From NCBI RefSeq assembly GCF_021209385.1, contig NZ_JAJOIL010000031.1, positions 1 through 64,000 on the forward strand: 64,000 nucleotides of DNA, read 5' to 3'. Below, one piece after another: positions 7,945 to 17,493 of this stretch (the first letter of the stretch is position 1; every line of letters begins with the position of its first letter). The notes below the pieces were generated by a model. The model worked only from the letters and a program-made list of their open reading frames with translations. It was not told the DNA's origin and did not search any database. Made by a program: the position numbers and the translations under genes. Origin of the DNA: Seleniivibrio sp. Its GTDB lineage: Bacteria; Chrysiogenota; Deferribacteres; Deferribacterales; Geovibrionaceae.

Positions 7945-8454
7945 ATGTTTCTGCTGAAAGAGATCCCTGATAAAAAAGCCATCAAGGCTGCCGCAGGCGA
8001 TGATAAAAACGTGGACGCTTCGTCCGTGTCATCCGTTCTGGGAATACTGAAAGCTTCCAGCGATATGCTTGTTGAAATAGAGAAATTCTTTTCAGAAAAC
8101 AATCTGTCTCTGAGCAGATATACGGCTTTGTCCCTTCTTTCCTCTCATCCCGAAGGACTTTTTCCATATGAACTGGCTGATTATATGGGAATTTCACGCG
8201 CAACCGCATCCTCAATTATAAAGGGGTTGGAAACGGCGGGGTATGTTGGCACTGTGAAATCCGGCGACGACAGACGAATGAAAAAGATTACTGCCACAAA
8301 GGAAGGATTGGCGATTTACGCATCTCTTGTTTCAAGGTTTTATGCACTTTTGAATTCTCTTTTCGGTTCTTACGATAAAAAAGACATTAAATCAGTTAAT
8401 ATTGTAATGAAAACTATAAGTGAACGTGTGCAAAATTACAAAAATAACAGTTAA
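7945..8454 (+). CDS. MarR-family transcriptional regulator
   Basis: A 169-residue winged-helix regulator. The DNA-binding core covers about residues 45-120, with the recognition helix in ISRATASSIIKGLETAGYV and the wing in KSGDDRRMKKITATKEG. About 35 extra residues precede the usual MarR dimerisation helix. Ligand and targets are unknown. A palindrome TTTTAC / GTAAAA (7900-7921) and an 11-bp inverted repeat that takes in the ribosome site lie just upstream and may mediate autoregulation. It sits between two GGDEF genes. Confidence 0.88.
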   Translation: MFLLKEIPDKKAIKAAAGDDKNVDASSVSSVLGILKASSDMLVEIEKFFSENNLSLSRYTALSLLSSHPEGLFPYELADYMGISRATASSIIKGLETAGYVGTVKSGDDRRMKKITATKEGLAIYASLVSRFYALLNSLFGSYDKKDIKSVNIVMKTISERVQNYKNNS

Positions 8455-8508
8455 AAAAGAATTATTTTTCTGCTAGTTTTCACTATTCTGTTTTAAGGAT
8501 AGGTTCAT

Positions 8509-9732
8509 ATGGACAAGATACTGGTTGTAGAAGACAGCAATATTCTGGGAACTCTCCTGAAAAAGAGGATAGAGCTTGAGACCGGTCTGGAGGTTGACCA
8601 CGCCGTAACTTATGCAAAAGCGATGGAGTATACATCCGTATTCGATTATTTTGCCGTGGTTGTAGACCTTAATCTGCCGGATGCCGCGCAGGCAGGCATG
8701 GTGGATTTTGCTCAGAACAAAAATATCCCCGCAATCGTATATACCGGAGACTATGACGATGCTCTCCGTGAAAAAATATGGAAAAAGAACATTGTAGATT
8801 ATGTTCTGAAAAAAGATCCGGACAGTGACATCTATATAGCGAAACTGCTCAGACAGATGATGCTTAACAGAGATATCGACGTTATTGTTGCCGACGATTC
8901 ACGCCTTATGCGAAACAGGATCAAGGCACTGCTTTCGGCACATCTTTTCCGCGTGCATACCTGCGAAACAGGCAAAGAAGCATTCGACCTCGCTATGAAA
9001 CTTGATAATCTGAAAATAGTTATTGCCGACTACCTGATGCCGGAGCTTTCAGGTTTTGACCTTGTGCGCCTTATCCGCAAGAAATTCACCAAAGACAGAG
9101 TGGCTTTCATCGGAATGTCCAGAGAGGGGACTGCGGAGCTTTCCGCAAAATTCATAAAATACGGAGCAAACGATTTTCTGTTGAAACCGTTCAGTCCTGA
9201 GCAGTTTTATTGCAGGGTTAATCAGAATCTGCAAACACTCATGCTTATAGACCATATCAGGGATATGTCTTATAAGGACTATCTGACAGGACTTTATAAC
9301 CGGAGATATTTCTTCATTTATATGAGCGAGGTTTTTGATATTGAGAAATCAAAAAGTATTGCTGTGCTGGATATCGACTACTTCAAGGGGATAAACGATT
9401 CTTTCGGGCACGACGTAGGCGATTATGTGCTGAAAAACATTTCGCAGGCTATCATGGAATATGTCGGCAAACGCGGGCTGGTTTCACGTTTCGGCGGTGA
9501 GGAATTCTGCATATACATTGAACCTGGTGCAGACGAGGACTATTTTGAAGGTCTGCGCAGCATGATAGAAAGATCGGGCGTTTCATACAATAATATCGAG
9601 ATAAACGTTACCGTGAGCATCGGCGTCTGCTCAAGCTACGGCAAGGGACTTGACGACATGATATCCGCCGCTGACAACCTTCTTTACATGGCAAAGAACG
9701 AAGGGAGAAACAAGGTCTGCTCGGCAAGCTGA
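8509..9732 (+). CDS. two-receiver response regulator with diguanylate cyclase domain (PleD-like)
   Basis: A 407-residue protein with two receiver domains (about 1-120 and 123-240) followed by a GGDEF domain (about 250-407). The first receiver has VVEDSN and VVDLNLPD, and the second has VADDSRLM, IADYLMPELSG and LLKPF, so both look phosphorylatable. The cyclase signature RFGGEEF is intact; no upstream RxxD inhibitory site is evident. The order REC-REC-GGDEF is that of PleD. No kinase is encoded next to it, so its histidine kinase is elsewhere. Confidence 0.92.
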   Translation: MDKILVVEDSNILGTLLKKRIELETGLEVDHAVTYAKAMEYTSVFDYFAVVVDLNLPDAAQAGMVDFAQNKNIPAIVYTGDYDDALREKIWKKNIVDYVLKKDPDSDIYIAKLLRQMMLNRDIDVIVADDSRLMRNRIKALLSAHLFRVHTCETGKEAFDLAMKLDNLKIVIADYLMPELSGFDLVRLIRKKFTKDRVAFIGMSREGTAELSAKFIKYGANDFLLKPFSPEQFYCRVNQNLQTLMLIDHIRDMSYKDYLTGLYNRRYFFIYMSEVFDIEKSKSIAVLDIDYFKGINDSFGHDVGDYVLKNISQAIMEYVGKRGLVSRFGGEEFCIYIEPGADEDYFEGLRSMIERSGVSYNNIEINVTVSIGVCSSYGKGLDDMISAADNLLYMAKNEGRNKVCSAS

Positions 9733-9800
9733 AAACTCTTGTCCCGTTCTCAGTATTCTAGTAAGATAATTCCATTACGAACAATATCTTCGGGTGATTA

Positions 9801-11921
9801 ATGAGAGACAGGCTTTATCAGGAATTTCAATTCAGAAAGAACCACATCGACAGCGTTATTGATCTTTATCTGGAAGGCAACACGGTTCCCTTCATAGCCA
9901 GATATCGCAAAGAAATGACGGGAAGTATGGACGCGGAGGATATCCGCAACATTATAGAACGGTACGAGTATCTTGGAAACCTTGCAAAACGCAAGGAAGA
10001 GGTTATTGCGGCCATTGAAGAGAGAGGCAAACTCACAGATGAACTGAAAAAACGCATCCTAGCAGCAGAAACGCTGAAAGAGGTTGAAGACCTTTATGAG
10101 CCGTACAAATCCAAAAAGAAGACAAAAGCGGACATAGCCCGCGAAGCGGGGCTTGAACCTCTGTCGGTTTATATCAAATCCAATGAAAATCTCACCGGAC
10201 TTGATGATGAGGCGGCTAAATACATAAACGAAGCTGTCGCCGATGCACAGACAGCTATAACCATGGCGGCGGACATCATCACCGAAGACATCGGTCACGA
10301 TGTGGACGTGAAAAACCGTATACGCGAGCTTTATACGCTTTATGGTGTTCTGGAATCTTCGCAGAAGACCGAAAGCAAAGAGCGCAACCCATATGAGGAT
10401 TATTACGAGTTTTCGCAGAAACTCAGTGAAATACCGCCCCACAGGGTGCTTGCCATGTTCCGAGGCGAGCGCGAGAAGATACTTAAACTGAAACTTATAA
10501 TAGATGAAGAGATGTGCCTGAACGCCATTCAGAAAATATCTGCCGATAAGGGCGTTGTGAAAAATGACGTTACCGTCAAGTGCGTGAGACAGGCGTTTAA
10601 GAAGATGATAGAGCTTTCTCTGGAACTTGAGTTCCGCGGTGAACTGAAAGAGAAGGGCGAACTTAAGGCCATTGAAGTGTTTGCGGACAACCTGAAAAAT
10701 TTGCTTCTGACCCCCACGGTGAAGAGCAAGACCATTATGGGTGTCGATCCTGCGTTCCGTACAGGTTGTAAATACGCCGTGGTTGACCCCACGGGTATGC
10801 TTCTCGGATATGGGGTTATGTATCCCACAAAACCTCAGGAGGACGTTGAAGGCGCGCGCAGGATATTCCTGAAAGCGGTGAAAGATTTCGGCGTCAATGC
10901 CATCGCCATAGGCAACGGTACGGCAAGTCGTGAAACGGAGGAGTTTATCGCCTCCGTCATAAAATCAGACAGTCTCGACATAAGATACACCATAGTCAGC
11001 GAAGCGGGAGCAAGCGTGTATTCCGCAGGCGACGTGGCGAAAAAAGAATTTCCCGACCTCGATGTGTCCATCAGGGGCGCGGTGTCTATCGCAAGACGCG
11101 TTATCGACCCGCTGGCGGAGCTGGTTAAGATAGAACCGCAGGCAATCGGTGTCGGTATGTATCAGCACGACGTGCAGGGCAAGAAACTTGACAAAACATT
11201 AACGGAAGTCGTTGAAGATGTGGTCAATAATGTAGGTGTTGATCTTAATACCGCCAGCGCGTCCCTTCTTTCATATGTTTCAGGACTCAGTGCATCGCTT
11301 GCAGAGAAGATAGTGAAATTCCGTGAACGCATGGGACGTTTCACCTCACGTCAGCAGCTTATGAACGTTGACGGGATAGGGGAACAGACCTTTAAGCAGG
11401 CGGCTGGTTTCCTGAAGGTATACGGAGGCGAAGAGAAGCTGGACAGCATGTTCATTCACCCTGAAAGCTACAGTGCGGTACATTCATTCCTCACAGCAAT
11501 GAATCTCAGCGTGGATAAATGCGAGATGGTCAAGCTTGCCGTAAAGGGCAAAGATATACCCGCTATGGCTAATAAACTTGGAATAGGTGAATACACCATA
11601 AAGGATATTCTGGACAACCTTGAAAAGCCGGACAGAGACATCAGGGACGACGTTGATCCTGTAATATTTAAAGCGGGTGTCATAAGCATAGATGAACTTA
11701 ACGTAGGCGATATTCTTACGGGCAAGATAAGCAATGTTGTGGATTTCGGCGCGTTTGTGGACGTAGGGCTGAAAAACGACGGTCTGGTACATATTTCCCA
11801 GCTTGCGGATAAATTCGTGAAGATGCCGTCCGAAGTGGTTAAAGTCGGACAGATAGTCAAAACCAAGGTTTTGAGCATAGATAAGGAGCGGGGCAGACTC
11901 TCTCTGTCCATGAGGATGTGA
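9801..11921 (+). CDS. tex: Tex family transcription accessory protein / S1 RNA-binding protein
   Basis: A 706-residue protein with the full Tex layout: an N-terminal helical region (residues 1-310), a YqgF/RNase H-like domain starting at GVDPAFRTGCKYAVVD, helix-hairpin-helix motifs (SGLSASLAEKIVKFRERMG; VDGIGEQTFKQAAGF), and a C-terminal S1 domain (GDILTGKISNVVDFGAFVDV). Tex binds nucleic acid and interacts with the transcription machinery. Its stop overlaps the start of the next gene (TGATG), so the two are probably cotranslated. Confidence 0.97.
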   Translation: MRDRLYQEFQFRKNHIDSVIDLYLEGNTVPFIARYRKEMTGSMDAEDIRNIIERYEYLGNLAKRKEEVIAAIEERGKLTDELKKRILAAETLKEVEDLYEPYKSKKKTKADIAREAGLEPLSVYIKSNENLTGLDDEAAKYINEAVADAQTAITMAADIITEDIGHDVDVKNRIRELYTLYGVLESSQKTESKERNPYEDYYEFSQKLSEIPPHRVLAMFRGEREKILKLKLIIDEEMCLNAIQKISADKGVVKNDVTVKCVRQAFKKMIELSLELEFRGELKEKGELKAIEVFADNLKNLLLTPTVKSKTIMGVDPAFRTGCKYAVVDPTGMLLGYGVMYPTKPQEDVEGARRIFLKAVKDFGVNAIAIGNGTASRETEEFIASVIKSDSLDIRYTIVSEAGASVYSAGDVAKKEFPDLDVSIRGAVSIARRVIDPLAELVKIEPQAIGVGMYQHDVQGKKLDKTLTEVVEDVVNNVGVDLNTASASLLSYVSGLSASLAEKIVKFRERMGRFTSRQQLMNVDGIGEQTFKQAAGFLKVYGGEEKLDSMFIHPESYSAVHSFLTAMNLSVDKCEMVKLAVKGKDIPAMANKLGIGEYTIKDILDNLEKPDRDIRDDVDPVIFKAGVISIDELNVGDILTGKISNVVDFGAFVDVGLKNDGLVHISQLADKFVKMPSEVVKVGQIVKTKVLSIDKERGRLSLSMRM

Positions 11922-13081
11922 TGTTTATACTGGACAAACCATATGTGTCAAAAGTGCTTCTGGATACTATCAGACGCAACAATTATCCGGTGCTTGACAA
12001 TGAGACCGCACGGGAACTTCTGGGAGAGGGAAGCCACCTCTTAAGCGCTGAAAGATTTGCCGACAGGTTCCGTAGCAAGCCCGTGATATATACCAATTCC
12101 GAAAACGCTGTTGCGTGGATAAACGAGAACCTGATGTTCTCGGATATTGTCGAAAAGGTTGACCTGTTCAAGAATAAAGTGAAATTCCGCGACCTTTTGA
12201 GCGGTATGTTTCCTGAGTTCTTTTACAGGGAAGTGTTATTTCAGGAGATTGAGACGCTTAAATCGAAAGATCTGCGTTTCCCTTTCATAATAAAGCCTGC
12301 AGTTGGTTTTTTCAGCCTCGGCGTACATTATGTTGAAGATGAAAAGGCGTGGAAAACGGTTCGTCCGCAGATAATTTCCGAAATGGAGAAAGTCCGCGAT
12401 TACTACCCCGACGACGTTCTGAACTCTCACAGCTTCATCATTGAAGAGGTCATAGAGGGAACGGAATATGCCATCGACGGATATTACAACGCAGAGGGTG
12501 AACCGGTCATTCTGAACGTTCTTAAACATTATTTCTCCGGTGCGGCTGACGTTTCCGACAGAGTGTATGTCACCTCCGTGCCGATAGTTAAAGAGATATC
12601 GGAAAAGGTTAAGAAATTCCTTGTGTCACTTGGCAGACTGGCAGTGGTCTCTAATTTCCCTTTTCACATCGAAGTGCGGATAGACGACAGAGGCAGGGTT
12701 GTTCCTGTTGAGCTTAATCCGTTGCGGTTTGCCGGATGGTGCTGTACGGATATCTCTGTTTTTGCATATGGAATAAATACTTACGAATATTTCGCAGAGA
12801 GCAGGGTTCCCCACTGGAATGAGGTAGAAGATATTTGCGGCGACAGGGTATATGCAATGGTGGTCGTCGAAAAAAGCCCGAAGATAGATGACAGTCTGCT
12901 TTTGGGGTTCAATTATGAAAAGCTTAAGAGCAGTTTCACCCATGTTCTTGAACTGCGTGAAACTGATTTTGTAAAATACGGAGTGTTCTGTTTTCTGTTT
13001 GCGGAAACAGACAGGGAAGACGCGCCTGAACTCAGGGCTATTCTGAACTCTGATCTGTCGGAATATCTTTTATACTGCTGA
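11921..13081 (+). CDS. ATP-grasp domain protein of unknown substrate
   Basis: A 386-residue ATP-grasp ligase-like protein. FPFIIKPAVGFFSLGV (nucleotide-binding lysine), FIIEEVIEGTEYAIDGYY (grasp loop) and FHIEVRIDDRGRVVPVELNP (metal-binding Glu and Asn) are in the expected order. The substrate cannot be inferred; the family joins carboxylates to amines or thiols with ATP. The ATG at 11921 overlaps the tex stop, so it is coupled to tex. Its 3' end overlaps the converging dus gene by 44 bases. Confidence 0.85.
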   Translation: MFILDKPYVSKVLLDTIRRNNYPVLDNETARELLGEGSHLLSAERFADRFRSKPVIYTNSENAVAWINENLMFSDIVEKVDLFKNKVKFRDLLSGMFPEFFYREVLFQEIETLKSKDLRFPFIIKPAVGFFSLGVHYVEDEKAWKTVRPQIISEMEKVRDYYPDDVLNSHSFIIEEVIEGTEYAIDGYYNAEGEPVILNVLKHYFSGAADVSDRVYVTSVPIVKEISEKVKKFLVSLGRLAVVSNFPFHIEVRIDDRGRVVPVELNPLRFAGWCCTDISVFAYGINTYEYFAESRVPHWNEVEDICGDRVYAMVVVEKSPKIDDSLLLGFNYEKLKSSFTHVLELRETDFVKYGVFCFLFAETDREDAPELRAILNSDLSEYLLYC

Positions 13082-14048
13082 AATAATTTTCAAGCATATC
13101 GTCAAGTTTCTGCCTGTCGCCGCATTCGTAAACGCTGTTGCGCAGCGAAGCCGCGCCGGGCAGTCCTTTCATCAGCCAGACTATGTATTTCTTTGAAACG
13201 TCAAGATATCTGCTTCCGCGTGCGTTCTGCATTTCGTAATCCATGATGGTGAATATAAGGTCTTTCAGATTTCTTGTGTCAAGATAGCCGTCTGGGTCTT
13301 TACAGTCGGCAAGTGCCTTGAATATCCACGGTTGTTTCATCATCCCGCGACCGATCATAACGCCGTCTATGCCTGTGTTCAGCATGTTGTTATAAGTTTC
13401 CATGTCGATGATGTCGCCGTTGCCTATTATGGGGAGCTTTGCGCGGGATTTTGCGTCGGCTATCATGTCGTAATGTACCTGTCCGCCGAATCCTTCCGCC
13501 TTTGTGCGCCCGTGGAGCGTCACTGCGGATGCGCCCTCTTCGTATGCTATCTTGATTATCTCATTATAGTTTATTGAATCGGCATCCCAGCCGAGGCGTA
13601 TTTTTATGGATAGAGGAACATTACCACATGCTGATTTTGCCGCCCGCACCACTTTTGCGATGTTTGCTTCGTCGCGAAGCATTGCCGCACCGCTGTTGGT
13701 CTTTATCACTTTTTTAACAGGGCAGCCCATATTAATGTCGATTACCGCAGGGGTGATGGTATCAAGCACAACTTTTACAGCGTCCGGATAGCTTTCGTGT
13801 TTGCTTCCAAATAACTGAACGCCGAGCGGATCGTCGCTGTCGTTCGTGCGCAGAAAGACCATCGTGCCGGAGCCTTTGCGTATCAGTCCCTCAACGCTGA
13901 CCATTTCTGTGAAGATAAGCCCGTTGAAGAACAGACGCACTACCTTCCTGAAAGAGGGTGTAGATACCCCCGCCAGAGGTGCGCCGAACATGGGGCTGTT
14001 TTTAAGCATTTCGAGGTAGCTATTTGTTGATGTGCTGTGCTCTGTCAT
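13038..14048 (-). CDS. dus: tRNA-dihydrouridine synthase (DusB-like)
   Basis: A 336-residue FMN-dependent TIM-barrel enzyme that reduces uridines in tRNA. GAPLAGVSTPSFR is the N-terminal flavin segment, DINMGCPVKKV carries the catalytic cysteine, IKIRLGWD and HGRTKAEGFGG contact flavin and substrate, and GNGDI and GVMIGRGMM close the barrel. The sequence before GAPLAG is longer than in many Dus proteins. It overlaps tsaD by 29 bases and lies at the downstream end of the division/cell-wall operon. Confidence 0.93.
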   Translation of the reverse strand: MTEHSTSTNSYLEMLKNSPMFGAPLAGVSTPSFRKVVRLFFNGLIFTEMVSVEGLIRKGSGTMVFLRTNDSDDPLGVQLFGSKHESYPDAVKVVLDTITPAVIDINMGCPVKKVIKTNSGAAMLRDEANIAKVVRAAKSACGNVPLSIKIRLGWDADSINYNEIIKIAYEEGASAVTLHGRTKAEGFGGQVHYDMIADAKSRAKLPIIGNGDIIDMETYNNMLNTGIDGVMIGRGMMKQPWIFKALADCKDPDGYLDTRNLKDLIFTIMDYEMQNARGSRYLDVSKKYIVWLMKGLPGAASLRNSVYECGDRQKLDDMLENYFSSIKDIPTDQSSE

Positions 14049-15000
14049 GTGCCGTTTCTAAGAGTGATGAAAACTTCCTGAGTTTGAAAAATCTGTAAGC
14101 GGCAAAGGCTATCATATCGCCGTTGTCGGTACAGAGTTTTTTCGACGGGAAATAGACGTTAAAGCCTTTCTGCTGTGCGAATGTCTGACGGATGTATCCG
14201 TTGCATGCAACGCCGCCGGCGACCACAACGTTCTTTCTGCCTGTTTCTTTCGCAACGCGAAGGGTCTTCAATATGAGTGTATCTGCGACCGTTCTCTGGA
14301 AAGATGCCGCTATGTCAGCGAGTGACACGCTGTTTTCGTTTATCTTGTTCATTACGGCGGTCTTAAGCCCGCTGAACGAATAATTGTTCTCTTTGCGCAT
14401 GGCTATGGGGAAATTGACAGCCTTTTCGTCGCCTTCTTTTGCCAGTGCCTCGATGAGCGGACCGCCGGGATATCCGAGTTCCATCATCTTTGCGACCTTA
14501 TCGAAAGATTCTCCTGCCGCGTCGTCAACAGTCTTCGCAAGGAGATCGAAATTGTATGCCGCGTCAACGTCATAGATATGGGTATGTCCGCCGGAGATGA
14601 TAAGGGCAGTGTAGGGCGGTTTCAATTCAGGGTTTTCCAGTTCCGCCGCGAGGATATGTGCGGACAGGTGGTTAACCGGTACAACGGGAATCTTAAGAGC
14701 GTAGCCCAGAGCCTTTCCGAATGATACACCGACAAAGAGCGCACCGATAAGCCCGGGGGCGGTTGTTACCGCTATCATGTCGAGATCTTTGGGCGTAAGT
14801 TCTGCCTTTTCCATACATTGAGAGAAGAGTTCTTCAACTTTCAGTATGTGGTTGCGCGATGCAACTTCGGGTACAACTCCGCCGAATTTATTGTGCAGAT
14901 CTATCTGGGAGTTTGTGAAACTCGCCAGAATCCCTTTTTCCGTGTCAAACACCGCAAGCGAAGTCTCATCGCAGGAGGTTTCTATCCCTAAGATTATCAC
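14020..15000 (-). CDS. tsaD: tRNA threonylcarbamoyladenosine synthase subunit TsaD
   Basis: A 326-residue Kae1/TsaD protein needed for t6A at position 37 of ANN-decoding tRNAs. It starts with MIILGIETSCDETSLAV, has the metal-binding NHLSAHILAAEL (two histidines), the ASNAS signature ISGGHTHIYDV and VVAGGVACNGYIR, and ends with the CTDNGDMIAFAA segment. Length is normal. It overlaps both neighbours, so it is cotranscribed with the polysaccharide deacetylase and dus. Confidence 0.97.
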   Translation of the reverse strand: MIILGIETSCDETSLAVFDTEKGILASFTNSQIDLHNKFGGVVPEVASRNHILKVEELFSQCMEKAELTPKDLDMIAVTTAPGLIGALFVGVSFGKALGYALKIPVVPVNHLSAHILAAELENPELKPPYTALIISGGHTHIYDVDAAYNFDLLAKTVDDAAGESFDKVAKMMELGYPGGPLIEALAKEGDEKAVNFPIAMRKENNYSFSGLKTAVMNKINENSVSLADIAASFQRTVADTLILKTLRVAKETGRKNVVVAGGVACNGYIRQTFAQQKGFNVYFPSKKLCTDNGDMIAFAAYRFFKLRKFSSLLETAHDRAQHINK

Positions 15001-16226
15001 CTTGCCGCAAGCTCCTTAACAGGTACAATATCCACGCCCATTGCCTCCAGCTCCGGAAGCATCTCTATCAGGACGTTCACTGTCGCTTCGCGCAGGTGAC
15101 CTATCATGATGATGGAGCCGTTTGCCTTTGCAAGGTTCACTCCGTCCATTATTTTGCCTTTGATATATTCAGGGTCTGATTCGTTGTCGATGAATTTATT
15201 GTTTATGGCACAAGTCATGCCCTCTTTTTGGCATTCATCGTATGCAACTGTTTTGGGCGATGTGTAGCTGTCCACATAAAAATCGGTGTAATGCTTCATA
15301 ACACTGAATACCTGCTGCATTTTTTCGCGGCTTTCTGTGAGTCCCGAACCCATGTGGTTGTTGAAACCGTCTATTTTTCCGCCAAGGTCTTCAACGTTTT
15401 TGCGAAGAGATATTTCTATCAGGCTTTCCGGCATATTAAGGAGTATCGCTCCTTTGCCGGGGTCGTTTTGCGGGTATGATTTAGGTTCCATCGGCTGATG
15501 CAGAAACACGGATTTGCCGAGTCTGCGGAAGATATCAGCTGATTCTTTGCTGTGAGGAGTATAAGGTATGATAGCCATGGCGAGGGGATATTTTACCTTG
15601 CCAAGTTTCTCTGCCAGCGGGACGCTGTATCCGCAGTCGTCTATGACGAATGCAATTTTCACGCCGCCGTAATTGCGCTGAACCGTAGGTTTTTTAACCG
15701 GTGCAGCCGGTTTTTCTGCTTTTCTTTCTATGAAATCTATTATGGTTGAGAGATTCCCGCTCTCAAAAGAGATGGATTTCCCAACTTCAGGTTCAACGTT
15801 CATGGCTCTGATGCGGTCGGCTATGCTGTTCTTAAGCTCTTTGATATCGGCTTCGCCCTGATCAATTATTATGTGCAGTTTCAGAACGTCGCCGTCCTGA
15901 GTTTCCGTAGTTTCTTTTATGCTGCTGTTGTCCATTCCGTTGTCAAACAGGGAAAGAGCCACAGCATCCATGACAGCGCGCTTGTCCAGCCCTATGGCAT
16001 GTGGGTTGTCGTCTTTTGCTATGTCTTTGGGCGCGTTAACGGTCGCCTGTACTGTTTCTTTCTGTTTGGGCGTCGGGGCGTCGTCTTTCAGCAGAAAGTG
16101 CAGTATCCCCATGGAAGCAAATATTGCCGCAACCACGGCAAAAGCTCCTACAATGAGGAGCTTTTTTATATCCGTTTTTTTGTTGTTGTCTTCAGGTTTG
16201 CGGCTGAAATTATTTAGCTGCTGCAT
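14997..16226 (-). CDS. divergent polysaccharide deacetylase family protein
   Basis: A 409-residue protein. A membrane segment at about residues 24-46 anchors a periplasmic domain. The C-terminal 210 residues form the divergent polysaccharide deacetylase fold: KIAFVIDDCGYS holds the acidic metal-site pair, HQPMEP and NNHMGSGLTE supply histidines, and MIGHLRE closes it. The region between (about 100-180) is an unrecognised soluble segment. These proteins commonly sit beside ctp protease and envC genes, as here, and are presumed to act on envelope glycans. The start overlaps the ctp gene by 17 bases. Confidence 0.88.
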   Translation of the reverse strand: MQQLNNFSRKPEDNNKKTDIKKLLIVGAFAVVAAIFASMGILHFLLKDDAPTPKQKETVQATVNAPKDIAKDDNPHAIGLDKRAVMDAVALSLFDNGMDNSSIKETTETQDGDVLKLHIIIDQGEADIKELKNSIADRIRAMNVEPEVGKSISFESGNLSTIIDFIERKAEKPAAPVKKPTVQRNYGGVKIAFVIDDCGYSVPLAEKLGKVKYPLAMAIIPYTPHSKESADIFRRLGKSVFLHQPMEPKSYPQNDPGKGAILLNMPESLIEISLRKNVEDLGGKIDGFNNHMGSGLTESREKMQQVFSVMKHYTDFYVDSYTSPKTVAYDECQKEGMTCAINNKFIDNESDPEYIKGKIMDGVNLAKANGSIIMIGHLREATVNVLIEMLPELEAMGVDIVPVKELAAR

Positions 16227-17475
16227 TTCCTGACATTTCCTTGATCTTGTCCAGAGCCGTTTTCAGCTGAACGTCTTTAACAAGGTCAAAATCAGCCTTG
16301 GCAGAGTTTGTGGTGAAGTCTTTATCCAGTTCTTCATCCTCTTTTTTGTCCTGATGTTCTGCGGGGTCTTCATGTTTGGCTTCAACCTTAACATCGGGTT
16401 CAATACCGATACCGTGGATTGAGCGTCCTTTGGGCGTAAAGTATTTCGCAGTAGTGAGTTTGATTCCTGAACCGTCGGAAAGATGGATTACATTCTGTAC
16501 GGAAGCTTTTCCGTAAGTCTTCGCACCGACGACAACTGCTCTGTTATAGTCCTGAAGCGCACCCGTAAGTATCTCTGCAGCTGATGCGCTGCCTTCGTTA
16601 ACAAGCAGGACGATAGGCTTTTTAAGCTCTTTATTGAAATATGAGGTGGATTTGTAATCCTGTCTTTTCTGCGCTCTGTCCATTGTGTATACCACAATCT
16701 GATCGTTGGGCAGGAACACGCTGGAAACTTTGATCGCCTCGGTAAGAAGTCCGCCGGGGTTGTTCCTCAGATCGAGTATATATGATTTCGCGCCCTCTTT
16801 GTCTACAGCGCGAAGTGCTTCCTCAAGCTGACCGGAGATGTCGTTGCTGAACTGGATAAGTCTTATGTATCCGATGTTCTTGTCTATCATAGCGTATTTG
16901 ACGGATTTTATTTTTATGATGGCTCTTTTTAGTTTAACGTCAAAAGGTTTATCAACGTTCTTGCGCATAACGGTGATTGTGACTTCGGTACCCTCTTTGC
17001 CGCGCAGTTTGCTTACCGCGTCGTCAATGGTGATATCCATAGTGCTTTTGCCGTCAATTTTAATTATCTGGTCGCCTGCTTTGATACCTTTTTTGAATGC
17101 TGGTGTGTCTTCAAGGGGTGCTATTACCGTAAGTATTTTGTCCTTCATACCTATGGTGATACCAAGTCCTCCGAACTCGCCCTGTGTTTCCACTTCAAAC
17201 TCATTCAGTGTTTTCGGATCCATGAAAGCGGAGTGGGGGTCAAGCTCCTGTGTCATACCTTTTATAGCGCCGTAGATTATCTTCTTGTCGTCAACAGGTT
17301 CGACATAGTTGTTCTCTATCAGATAGAGAGCCTGTGTGAATATGTCAAGGTTCTGATACTTGTCCTGTTTCGCAGCGTACACATTCTGGGAGCGGAAGAG
17401 CGCCACAGAGGTAACGATCAGAGCGATTGTCAGCAGAAGTGTCAGAAACGGAAGAAATCTGAATTTGAATCTCAT
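16210..17475 (-). CDS. ctpA: carboxy-terminal processing protease (S41 family)
   Basis: A 421-residue periplasmic serine protease. An N-terminal signal/anchor (residues 7-27) is followed by a helical region, a PDZ domain (IGMKDKILTVIAPLED; about 95-180) and the protease core. The catalytic serine is in NEGSASAAEI and the lysine in GAKTYGKASVQ. The C-terminus is charged. It trims periplasmic proteins and in several bacteria controls peptidoglycan hydrolases. It lies 18 bases after envC in the same operon, which fits a role in cell-wall turnover. Confidence 0.95.
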   Translation of the reverse strand: MRFKFRFLPFLTLLLTIALIVTSVALFRSQNVYAAKQDKYQNLDIFTQALYLIENNYVEPVDDKKIIYGAIKGMTQELDPHSAFMDPKTLNEFEVETQGEFGGLGITIGMKDKILTVIAPLEDTPAFKKGIKAGDQIIKIDGKSTMDITIDDAVSKLRGKEGTEVTITVMRKNVDKPFDVKLKRAIIKIKSVKYAMIDKNIGYIRLIQFSNDISGQLEEALRAVDKEGAKSYILDLRNNPGGLLTEAIKVSSVFLPNDQIVVYTMDRAQKRQDYKSTSYFNKELKKPIVLLVNEGSASAAEILTGALQDYNRAVVVGAKTYGKASVQNVIHLSDGSGIKLTTAKYFTPKGRSIHGIGIEPDVKVEAKHEDPAEHQDKKEDEELDKDFTTNSAKADFDLVKDVQLKTALDKIKEMSGNAAAK

Positions 17476-17493
17476 TTGTAACTCCTAAATGTA

